From Sphaerochaeta sp. (GTDB taxonomy: Bacteria; Spirochaetota; Spirochaetia; Sphaerochaetales; Sphaerochaetaceae): a stretch of DNA of 64,000 bases. The stretch covers positions 1-64,000 of the forward strand of contig JAKVPA010000003.1 of the NCBI GenBank assembly GCA_022482495.1. The letters are read 5' to 3'. The notes beneath the pieces are model-generated. The model searched no databases. It had not been told where the DNA came from and was given only the letters and a program-made list of their open reading frames with translations. The translations under genes and the position numbers were made by a program. Positions 56,192 to 64,000 of the stretch are shown piece after piece. Numbering within the stretch: the first letter of the stretch is position 1; each line of letters starts with the position of its first letter.

Positions 56192-57285
56192 AGGTAGCCA
56201 TCGTTCATGACTGGCTGGTGCAGTACGGCGGAGCGGAACGCGTGGTGGAAGACATTCTCTCTTTGTATCCGGACGCGACGATCTTCACGTTGGTGTACGA
56301 CAAGAAGCGGATGCCAAAGCGATTCCAGGACTACCACATCGTGACCACCCCGATGCAGAAGTGGCCCTTCTCCACCAAACTGTACAAGAACTTTCTGACC
56401 TTCATGCCCAAGGAGTTTGAGTCTTTGGATCTCACCGGATATGACCTGGTGATCAGCTCATGCTCCAGTTGCAGCAAAGGCGTCATCACCCCGGTGAACG
56501 CCCCCCATATCTGCTACTGCCACACCCCTACCCGCTACATCTGGGACATGTACTATGAGTACCGCTCCCACGCAGGATGGTTGAAACGGAAGTTGATGCC
56601 TGGCATGGTGCACCGTATGCGGCTCTGGGACAAAGCGGCCGCCGACCGCGTTGACTTTTTCGTCAGCAACTCAAATTTCATCAAACAACGGATCAAGAAG
56701 TTTTACCATCGGGACGCCACTACCATCTACCCGGGAGCCAGAATGAATCCATTCCCCGCAACTGAACAACCGGATGATTTTTATCTGGTGGTATCCCGTT
56801 TCGTCTATTACAAGCGCATCGATCTGGCGATCAAGGCGTGCACCCACTTGAAGAAACATCTGGTGGTCATCGGCAGTGGTGATGAAGCGGCAAATCTTAA
56901 GAAGATCGCAGGCCCCACCGTGACGTTCAAAGGGAATCTCAGCGACGAGGAAGTCCAGCAGGAATTCCTCCACGCCAAAGCGTTCCTGTTCCCGGGAGAA
57001 GAAGACTTCGGGCTTACCCCGGTGGAAGCCCAGTCCGCAGGAACTCCGGTGTTGGCCTATGGGAAAGGCGGAGCGTTGGAGACGATATTGGACGGAAAAA
57101 CCGGCTTGTTCTTCCCCGAGCAAACGCAAGAAAGCCTGGAAGCATGCATCACGCGGTTTGAACAAGATGGAGTCCTCTCTTCCCGGAAGGAGATTCAGGA
57201 ATACAGCAGGAAGTTCTCCCAAGAGGTGTTCCGGACGACCTTCAAAGCGTACGTTGACCAGTGTCTCAAGGAATGGAACGGATGA
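56188..57285 (+). CDS. GT4-family glycosyltransferase, WbaZ-like
   Basis: A 365-residue GT-B enzyme of the mannosyltransferase WbaZ type: MKVAIVHDWLVQYGGAERVV, HICYCHTPTRYIWDMYYEY, FVSNSNFIKQRIKKFYHRD, VVSRFVYYKRIDLAIKAC, and E-x7-E in PGEEDFGLTPVEAQSAGTPV. Co-translated with manC, so GDP-mannose is the likely donor. Its stop abuts the convergent gene at 57286 with no spacer. Confidence 0.9.
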   Translation: MKVAIVHDWLVQYGGAERVVEDILSLYPDATIFTLVYDKKRMPKRFQDYHIVTTPMQKWPFSTKLYKNFLTFMPKEFESLDLTGYDLVISSCSSCSKGVITPVNAPHICYCHTPTRYIWDMYYEYRSHAGWLKRKLMPGMVHRMRLWDKAAADRVDFFVSNSNFIKQRIKKFYHRDATTIYPGARMNPFPATEQPDDFYLVVSRFVYYKRIDLAIKACTHLKKHLVVIGSGDEAANLKKIAGPTVTFKGNLSDEEVQQEFLHAKAFLFPGEEDFGLTPVEAQSAGTPVLAYGKGGALETILDGKTGLFFPEQTQESLEACITRFEQDGVLSSRKEIQEYSRKFSQEVFRTTFKAYVDQCLKEWNG

Positions 57286-58110
57286 TTACATTCCAAGCGA
57301 GATTCGATCACGGAACCATCCGGACAACGCGGTGATTCGTTTGTCAAAAGCGCCGGGAAGCCATACGCTCCAGAACAGGATTTTCACTTCAGGTTTTCGA
57401 TTCTTCACCTCAACCAAGGAAAAAAGGAGAATTCCTTCTTTGGTCTGATAGGTTGAAAGGCACATGGAAAGCGCCTTTGCTTTCAACCCGGTAATCCCCC
57501 GAAATTTGATCGGTGTCATGTTGGTGATATCCAGGAAAATCTCTTGATCAGAAGTTGTGAACGTATGCTGGTACACGTTTCCATCGAAGGTGGTGTCAAA
57601 CTGGTACGCATAGGCGACCAATGAGGAAGGCAGTTCTTCCAATACCGGATCAGGAATCGTCGACGTAATATCCTTGGGATCACTGATGTACGAAGATTCC
57701 TTGAACAACGGATACGGCTTGTTGCCATGTCGACTGGAAAGATAGGTAATCTCTTTCTGGGTGGAGATCTGGCGCATCGTATTAAAAATAGTCAGCTGTC
57801 GCTCTGAATCCGTTTCGCGAGAGAGACCTGGAGCGTATGGGATCAACGTGACATAGGCCAACGCGAAGTTCTTCTCATCGCTGTTTTCCTTCGCTTGCGC
57901 CATCCGTTCCCCCATCACTCCCACGTTTGGCGTCATCGTGGAAAGATCCTTTCCTCCAAGGGTATCCCCATTCAAACTCCCTCCCTGCGCCAGCGTTTGG
58001 TATTCCGCTTCACTCAGTTGGGGAAGAATTGACCGATAGGATTCCAGTCCGAACAGACTGCTTATCGAAAGAAGAACTGCGCACACCGCGCTGATGTATA
58101 TCCGTTTCAT
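57286..58110 (-). CDS. Secreted protein of unknown function
   Basis: A 274-residue protein with a clear signal peptide (MKRIYISAVCAVLLSISSLFG, mature from LESYRS). No motif recognised. It has a low-cysteine, mixed alpha/beta composition with a C-terminal half rich in beta-type sequence (YAYQFDTTFDGNVYQHTF, GILLFSLVEVKNRKPEVKIL). ATG 58110 has GGAG six bases upstream and follows the sugar transferase stop by 16 bases, so it shares that transcript and may be a periplasmic factor of glycan export. Confidence 0.7.
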   Translation of the reverse strand: MKRIYISAVCAVLLSISSLFGLESYRSILPQLSEAEYQTLAQGGSLNGDTLGGKDLSTMTPNVGVMGERMAQAKENSDEKNFALAYVTLIPYAPGLSRETDSERQLTIFNTMRQISTQKEITYLSSRHGNKPYPLFKESSYISDPKDITSTIPDPVLEELPSSLVAYAYQFDTTFDGNVYQHTFTTSDQEIFLDITNMTPIKFRGITGLKAKALSMCLSTYQTKEGILLFSLVEVKNRKPEVKILFWSVWLPGAFDKRITALSGWFRDRISLGM

Positions 58111-58126
58111 CGTACTCCATTGTCCA

Positions 58127-59522
58127 TCAATAGGCGTTTTTGTTGACGAACCCTTTGAAGAATGTCATAATCACGATCTTCATGTCAAACCATATGCTCC
58201 AATTGCGCACATAGTACAGATCGAACTCGATCCGCTTGGCCAACGAGGTGTTTCCCCGAAGTCCATTGACCTGGGCCCACCCGGTGATGCCCGCTTTCAT
58301 CCGATGCCGCATGGCATATCCAGGAATCGTTTTTTTGAACTCCTCCACCAATTCCGGCCGTTCAGGTCTTGGCCCCACAAGACTCATTGAGCCCCCCAGA
58401 ACATTGAAAAATTGAGGTAATTCATCCAGACTGGTCCGACGGATGAATCGCCCCACCTTGGTGATCCGCGGATCATTCTCCTCCGTCCAGTGGACCTTCC
58501 CTTCCGGCATATCGATGCGCATGGAACGAAACTTGTACATGTCGAATATCCGGCCATCACGGGTCACCCGTTTTTGCTTGAAGATCACCGGTCCTTTGGA
58601 TGTTGTTTTCACCAGGATGGAAAGGAGCAGGAACAGAGGAGAGAGCAGTATCACACCGACCAAACAGACCACAATGTCAAAGAATCGTTTCTCCATACGT
58701 TTGAAAAACGACAGTTCCGCGCCATTGATCCGAAGCATCGGAATATAGTGGAAGTCAGAAATATAGGTTCCCGCGTAGGACTGGGGAATATGGGGAAGGA
58801 AAATCACTTTCTGGGCAAACAGATCCAAGCCTTCTCCAACCCGGGCCTTCGTTTGATCGTATGCCTCGGGAGGAAAGGAGATCACCACGATGTCCGCCTT
58901 TACCTGCTCCACCGCGTCAACCAAGGAGGTCGCTTGGATATGGGGGAACGACAACCACCCTCCTTCCCCATCATACTGACCGACAAACCGAAGTCCATGT
59001 TCGTCTTCCGTAGCTGTGCCGACGTATTCCTCCATCTTTTTGCCATACCCGACAAGCAATATCCTTCTCAGACCTTTCCCCTTGCTGTACTGACGCGTCA
59101 ATACGGCATTCACGATGGTTCTGCCAATGAGCAGAAATACAAAAAGAAAAAGCGGCGAAGAGAACCAGCATGACACGACTGACTTTATCACCAAAGAAGA
59201 AATAAAAGATGAAAATCCACGTAGCGAACACTTCAAAGGTCGTGGTGAACAATTCGCCAGCTTCCTTCCGCCACGTCTTGGAGACATCTGACTGATATAA
59301 TTTGTTACGATTGAGGAAATAGAGCGTCGAAAGAAGAACAAAAGGAGCCAATCCCGTAAAAAACATCAGGCTGCTTCCGGTTGCCCCGGGAAGAACAAAG
59401 AATCGCAGGAAATATGCGAGAAACCAAGCTCCCAATACGGAAATCGCATCAAAGACAAACCGTTTCACAAATTGAGGAAAGCCAAATTTCCTCTCATAAC
59501 TGTTTTTTATGGAAGGGCGCAT
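58127..59522 (-). CDS. Undecaprenyl-phosphate sugar-1-P transferase, WbaP/WcaJ type (one-base frameshift)
   Basis: Polyisoprenyl-phosphate hexose-1-phosphate transferase that starts the glycan repeat on the lipid carrier; about 464 residues when corrected. N-terminal TM bundle (FVFDAISVLGAWFLAYFLRFF...), CoA-binding-like central domain (RRILLVGYGKKMEEYVGTA), one more TM (FFDIVVCLVGVILLSPLFLL) and the catalytic domain with KFRSMRIDMP, RRTSLDELPQFFNVLGGSMS, VGPRPERPELVEEF and GITGWAQVNGLRGNTS. The frame breaks in one of two A5 runs at 59141-59151 and one base less restores it. Start ATG 59522 lies six bases after CATACT of TTGACA-N17-CATACT; a TTG two codons earlier is less likely. Confidence 0.88.
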
Positions 59523-59528
59523 ATGCAA

Positions 59529-59557
59529 AGTATGGAAAGGTTCCCGCTACCTGTCAA
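59529..59557 (-). promoter_or_regulatory. Leaderless-type promoter of the sugar-1-P transferase
   Basis: TTGACA (59557-59552), 17 bases, CATACT (59534-59529), six bases, ATG at 59522. The promoter lies across the end of the upstream gene. Confidence 0.65.
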
Positions 59558-61384
59558 CCGAACTTTCGTGAAGAAATGGTGACGTCTTCAAGGGCAGTGA
59601 GCAGACAATCGTCATCTTTCTGATTCCGTACGGCTAACCGGATGTACTGTTTGCCATCGATCCCATCCTTCCGGGAAAGGTCTTTGACCAGAATGGCGTG
59701 CTGGTCCAATAAAGCGATGGCGATCTGGCGGGCGCTCCTGCCCTCCGTCACCTCACACATCACATAGTTCGCCTGGCTGGGAATCGGACGAATCCCTCCA
59801 ATTCGGGAAAGCGCTTTGGCAAAACGCGCCCGTTCCGCCCTGATCGCCTCAAGGGAAGCGAGATACGAATCTTGGTACTTGTCCCCGATCTGCAGAAAAA
59901 ATTCACCGAACGAGTTGATGTTCCAGATGGCCACATCCTTTGCCAGACGACCAATCAACACATTATCCCCGGAAGCAAGTACCCCGAGCCGAAGTCCGGG
60001 GACCCCATAGCTCTTGGAAATGCTCTTCACGACCACCAAATCAGGATGGGAATCCAACAACTGGGAATCCAGCAATGTGAAGGGATAATCGGCGAAGTCG
60101 ATGAACGATTCGTCAACGATCAGGCGGATATGACGATCTTCCGCCCATGCGAGCAATCGCAAAAGATCCTCTTTTCCGATCAAATTCCCGGAAGGATTGT
60201 CTGGGTTGACCACAAGCAATGTGGAGATGGGATGGGTTTGGAAGAACGAGATCAGATCTTCTGACGTGTAGGTGTAATCTCTATTTTGGGGAACGAACAC
60301 AACCAATTTCCCATTGGCGTACCGATTCCCATATTCCGCGAAGGAAGGATGGATCACTCCTAAATCACCGGTAAGGAGGCTCATCAGTGATTTGATCAAC
60401 TCACTCGCGCCGTTGCCCACCACGATCTGGTCTTGATGGATGGAGAAATGCATCGCGGCAAGCAAACGGTTGACGTTCTGCCCGGAAGGATACGACTGGA
60501 GCAACGTAGGGAAACTCGCCTGCAACTCATCCACCAGCTTCTGGGGTGGATAATACGGATTGACCAGATAGCAGAAATCCAACAACCCGGGATACCGCCA
60601 GTATCCTCCGTATCGCTTCTCCATCAACGAAAGTTTTTCTTCTCCGCTTCTCGCGAACAACGTTTCGGCGATATCCAAATCCTGGATGTCGTCGATCTCA
60701 TACCATTTGCAATTTTCCAACCGAATCGCCTTGATCCCCGGATTGTCTAAAAGCGCGATGACTTTCAGCACCTGTTCGTAGTACTGGTTGTTGCCAAGCG
60801 CCTTACAGTACGCCTCCAAGAACGGAACGTAATGCGTCTGGGAGAACGCTTTGGAGAACTTGTAGATGTTGACGGTCTTGCAGTAGGATGCGCAGTCTGA
60901 AAACTGGAAATGTTTCTTGTCGATGATGTCCAGAATCGTGCCATCCTCCGTCATCTTCACCACCGTCCCATCCATCCAGCTCTCATACTTGGAAACCAAC
61001 GCCAGGTTGGGATATGGATTATCCAGCAACAACCGAAGCGCTTTTTCCTCAAAGATCAGATCAGATTCCAGAAGAAGCGTATCTTCCTGAAGCAGATATG
61101 TTTTTGCGAGATACAGCGAGTAAATGTTGTTCGTCTTGTCATACACCGGGTTCTCGACGAACACGATGGGAGTGCTGATGCCAAGCGTCCGGACATACTC
61201 CTCCAGTTTCTTCCCTTGATAGCCCGACAACGATCACCACACGGGAGAGATGCAGCCGGTCCAATTGGGAGAGCGCCCGTTCGATCAACGTGCTCCCATT
61301 GACCTGAACCATGCATTTGGTCACGTCCTTGGTCAATTCCTTCAACCGCTTTCCCATCCCCGCCGCAAGAATAATCGCCTGCAT
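59554..61384 (-). CDS. Nucleotidyltransferase fused to CobD-like class I/II aminotransferase (one-base frameshift)
   Basis: About 609 residues when corrected. N-terminal domain (1-240): LicC/MobA-like NTP transferase, IILAAGMGKRLKELTKDVTK, VQVNGSTLIERALSQL, LLLESDLIF, WYEIDDIQDLDIAE. C-terminal domain (250-609): fold-type I PLP enzyme, VVGNGASELIKSLM, VVNPDNPSGNLIGKEDLL, RLIVDESFIDFAD, Schiff-base Lys in KSISKSYGVPGLRLG. The DESFIDF box is closer to threonine-phosphate decarboxylase CobD than to HisC. The frame breaks in the C3 run 61223-61225; one base less joins RVVIVVG to YQGKKLEEYVRTLG. A product like CDP-ethanolamine or CDP-aminopropanol is inferred. ATG 61384 after AGGAAG. Confidence 0.8.
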
Positions 61385-61398
61385 GTTTGCTTCCTTTC

Positions 61399-64000
61399 CT
61401 ACTTGCTTGTTGTAACCTGAAATACATATTTCGTCCAGTTTTTTGGATTAAAGATATCATCATGTACCGAAAGCCAATCATTTTTAGGGATAGGAAGATA
61501 GGGTTGATCCTTCTTGATGAATGAAACATTCCACATGTTACTGGTCGTCACCACTTCACCATTTTTCTTCTCCTCCATGGTGATGGGATTTTGTGTGTAC
61601 GGGTTAACAGGATTTGCGACAACACCCTGCAACGCTAACGCAGGCACATCGGCGTTTGTCATGAAAGTGTGCTCTGTTTTGAGGTCACCGGTATCATCAA
61701 AATCCTTTACCATCAACAAAGCGCGATACCAAGACATTTGTTCTCCATTGGGAAGGTTGAAATTATCGGCCATATCATCCGCAAGGGCGAACCCATGATC
61801 GCTGACAATGATGATTTTGGTATTGTCATAGACCCCATTTTCCTTCAAATACGCAAACCATGTCCCCAGGAGACGGAATGCGGACGCATCCACATGATAT
61901 AAAGAGCTTTTGGGAAATGGAGTCGAATCAAGCAAGATAGGCTTGAGAGAAGGAACATAATCGGGAGCCTGAAGCAATCGATCCTCATGCGTCATCTCAT
62001 TATCCATCATATTCAGGTTTCCTTTCCCGTCATTAAAATCCGTAATATAGGGAAGCGCCACCATTGTGGAATAATGATTGACAAAAACGGAACCCAAAAC
62101 GTTGAAATCAATCTCATGGTTCAACGCGTTGAGATATTCGCCTTTGTCATAGAGAGGCCAGCGAAGTACGAGCGGAGCTGCCTGGAATACCGCGTATCTG
62201 ATCATATTGGAGGAAAGAATTTGGCCATACCCTACTTCACCTTCCTGGAAACGTGTATTCTTCCACCATTCGCTGTATCGCCCATTTATTCCTTTTGCGG
62301 TGACATGTTCCATCCCGGCAAAAGGCCCTTCCACAAAATCCCATGAATAATCAGGATAGGGAGGATTCAACGTCACCACATCATACCCTTCTGATGAGAA
62401 AATCTCAGGAAGCAACGTGATGGCTTCATTCTGTTTCTGCTGAAGGGTCTTGTCCGTCCGCTTCTGCATCTTGATCGGAGTATAATCATACCCCCCATAC
62501 AGTGTTGGGGTCCCATAGAGGGTATGGCTGCCAAACGAAATCGCATTCGGATAATAGGTAAAACCGGTGAATTGCTGATACAGCAACGGGTCTTCCTGAA
62601 AAATGTACGGAACATATCCGCTGATGGCCCGGTCCAACATGATTACCAGCACATTCTTCCCGGTACGGGAAAAATGGAACATCGGCTCAAACTTGGTATC
62701 ATCACTGATGGCTGTCTCTGTCTCCTCTTGGTGGGATAACAACTCGCGGTACTTCTGAGAAATCCCATGCATCCGAACCACGGACTGGGCGGAAACTGCA
62801 ATCATAAGAATCACGAGGACAAAAGAGATGGCCCGAGAAAACCTCCGATGGAACAGCCAGGAAAGCAGACAAAAAAGTCCCACAAGCAGTCCAAGATTCA
62901 CATAATTCTTGATGCCTTGCATTTTCATCAAGTCACTATTCGCAAAGCCCAAATCCGTAAATACGGTCCCATAATTCCCGGGGAACAAGAAGGTATTCAT
63001 CAAGGCTCCAAGGAAAACAACCCCGGAAAACACGACAAAGAACGGCTGAATCTTTTTGGGAAAAAGAAAATACAAGCACACCGGCCAGATGATGAAGCAC
63101 CCCAACGCCTGGAGCATGGTGATCCCCACAAAATCCAACGGACTGGCATAGGGTCCCATGTTGGCGAATTCCGTGGGGGAAGTGGAGATCAGATTCAAGG
63201 GTATCAGCGCGCCAATCAGCAATGTTACGCCCAGCATGCCAAGGAAAAACAACAGGAACCGGAGTCTGTCATGATCACATAACCACCCTACACAAGTGGC
63301 CGAATACCACTTGGCAAGACGATACCAAAGGGGGATAAGAAAGATGATCAACGAAATCGCGTAGATGGCATAAATCTTCCATTTCTGACCGGTCCCATGC
63401 TTGGAATAATATCCACTGATCCCCAGACACACCACACAGAAAATCCCGTACAACATGCGAAGCGGATGCCGCATCTTGTAAAAAATGTTCTTTACCAGCG
63501 ACAGAATATTGTTCATCGCCCAGTAAAGGACCAATCCCGCGGGAGAGGCGTACAGTATCACCAGAAAGACGGCGGCAAGAGCGTAAATCTGCACCTTCTC
63601 TCTTACCGGATGTCCTTTGGAGTAGATCGCCCCGCTGATGCAGTTGGCGACTGTCATGATGATGGGAAGCAGATTGAACGTCCGGCCCGCGATGTTGATC
63701 ATCCCATCCGGCGCGCCGAGATCTTTGATGAACCAGAATGACAATCCTTTCAGATCAGGATGATTGGACAGGAACAGGTATGCGGCGAGGAAGAACGGAA
63801 TCTGGATCAAAATGGAGAACGAAGAGCGGAGGGCGTAAATTGGCTTATAATCACATTCCCGGTAATAGGCAGACAGGAGCATGAACCGTTCGTCCCCTTT
63901 GAACACCTTCCGGATCTTCTTCACTTCCGGCGCCATTTCTGCTACTTTGTTTCGTTCCACTTCCTGCCAATGCTCGGCAACCATATAAATGGGAAGCGTG
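61399..64000 (-). CDS. YidC/Oxa1-like domain fused to sulfatase-fold (phosphoglycerol/phosphoethanolamine transferase-like) domain, 5'-partial
   Basis: At least 866 residues; the frame is open to the right edge (TLPIYMVAEHWQ...), so the start and first TM helix lie outside. The first 190 visible residues are YidC-like: FKGDERFMLLSAYYRECDYK, YALRSSFSILIQIPFFLAAY (groove Arg), PIIMTVANCISGAI, SPAGLVLYWAMNNI. Several more TM helices follow to about residue 395. The last 440 residues have the alkaline-phosphatase/sulfatase fold: NVLVIMLDRAISGYVPYIF, GSHTLYGTPTLYGGYDYTP (nucleophile region), IIIVSDHGFALADDMAD (metal DH). It may transfer a phospho-substituent to surface glycan. 14 bases upstream of the fusion gene at 61384. 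Confidence 0.8.
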   Translation of the reverse strand, partial: TLPIYMVAEHWQEVERNKVAEMAPEVKKIRKVFKGDERFMLLSAYYRECDYKPIYALRSSFSILIQIPFFLAAYLFLSNHPDLKGLSFWFIKDLGAPDGMINIAGRTFNLLPIIMTVANCISGAIYSKGHPVREKVQIYALAAVFLVILYASPAGLVLYWAMNNILSLVKNIFYKMRHPLRMLYGIFCVVCLGISGYYSKHGTGQKWKIYAIYAISLIIFLIPLWYRLAKWYSATCVGWLCDHDRLRFLLFFLGMLGVTLLIGALIPLNLISTSPTEFANMGPYASPLDFVGITMLQALGCFIIWPVCLYFLFPKKIQPFFVVFSGVVFLGALMNTFLFPGNYGTVFTDLGFANSDLMKMQGIKNYVNLGLLVGLFCLLSWLFHRRFSRAISFVLVILMIAVSAQSVVRMHGISQKYRELLSHQEETETAISDDTKFEPMFHFSRTGKNVLVIMLDRAISGYVPYIFQEDPLLYQQFTGFTYYPNAISFGSHTLYGTPTLYGGYDYTPIKMQKRTDKTLQQKQNEAITLLPEIFSSEGYDVVTLNPPYPDYSWDFVEGPFAGMEHVTAKGINGRYSEWWKNTRFQEGEVGYGQILSSNMIRYAVFQAAPLVLRWPLYDKGEYLNALNHEIDFNVLGSVFVNHYSTMVALPYITDFNDGKGNLNMMDNEMTHEDRLLQAPDYVPSLKPILLDSTPFPKSSLYHVDASAFRLLGTWFAYLKENGVYDNTKIIIVSDHGFALADDMADNFNLPNGEQMSWYRALLMVKDFDDTGDLKTEHTFMTNADVPALALQGVVANPVNPYTQNPITMEEKKNGEVVTTSNMWNVSFIKKDQPYLPIPKNDWLSVHDDIFNPKNWTKYVFQVTTSK

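Noticed and set aside
1-64000. CRISPR array, prophage or integrase
   Set aside because: No regularly spaced repeats and no phage structural or recombinase genes were seen; the only mobile element is the IS at 448-1803.

Overview
The window reads as a moderately GC-rich bacterial chromosome, most consistent with a free-living or gut-associated spirochaete of the Sphaerochaeta type. That assignment is inferred from substrate-binding proteins with 'FAQGSKE'-like mature N-termini, the sugar-ABC repertoire without a local ATPase and the FeoAB/DtxR arrangement; no rRNA or marker gene is present to prove it.

Layout. (1) 1-2230: a lipoprotein esterase split by an IS256-family element flanked by a 9-bp duplication. 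(2) 2245-13624: one long minus-strand branched-chain amino acid operon, leader peptide/attenuator - ilvN - ilvC - leuA - cimA - leuC - leuD - leuB - ilvD - ilvB - terminator; it makes Val, Leu and Ile, the last through citramalate. (3) 13690-18501: a small membrane protein, a YesN/YesM-type two-component pair, a HAD hydrolase and an orphan sugar-binding lipoprotein. (4) 18544-25227: a selenium/molybdenum-hydroxylase maturation set (selD, DUF3343, a TusA-like protein, YedE, EF2568-type NifS, an XdhC-like protein, yqeC) interrupted by a decayed AbiE toxin-antitoxin pair. (5) 25259-28508: sugar ABC transporter. (6) 28594-33931: DtxR-type regulator, feoA-feoB-Cys-rich protein, polar amino-acid ABC transporter. 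(7) 33915-44486: D-aminoacylase-like hydrolase, a Fic-like protein that has lost its active site, an FAD oxidoreductase, an esterase, a diaminobutyrate aminotransferase/decarboxylase pair and a 2-hydroxyacyl-CoA dehydratase/activase pair. (8) 44575-44646: tRNA-Pro(CGG). (9) 44828-64000: a surface-glycan locus with Wzi-like barrel, flippase, nonulosonic-acid synthesis, glycosyltransferases, GDP-mannose synthesis, initiating sugar transferase, and two unusual fusion proteins: a cytidylyltransferase-like/CobD-like aminotransferase and a YidC-like/sulfatase-fold transferase.

Two window-wide properties matter to any reader. First, at least twelve single-base indels, mostly +1 in short homopolymers, break otherwise well-conserved genes; several can be corrected from internal evidence (a compensating pair, a restored ATGA overlap, a terminator just after the corrected stop), so sequencing or assembly error is the leading explanation. 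I give corrected extents for these genes. Second, at least eleven transcription units start with a -10-like hexamer six or seven bases before the ATG and no Shine-Dalgarno, the signature of leaderless mRNAs, while internal operon genes have normal Shine-Dalgarno sequences or overlapping stop/start codons. All six convergent gene pairs overlap or abut at their 3' ends.

The best candidate for an undescribed system is the pair at the right edge: an enzyme that could make and activate a phospho-amino-alcohol, next to a YidC-fused membrane transferase that could place it on the surface glycan. This is a hypothesis from domain content and adjacency only.
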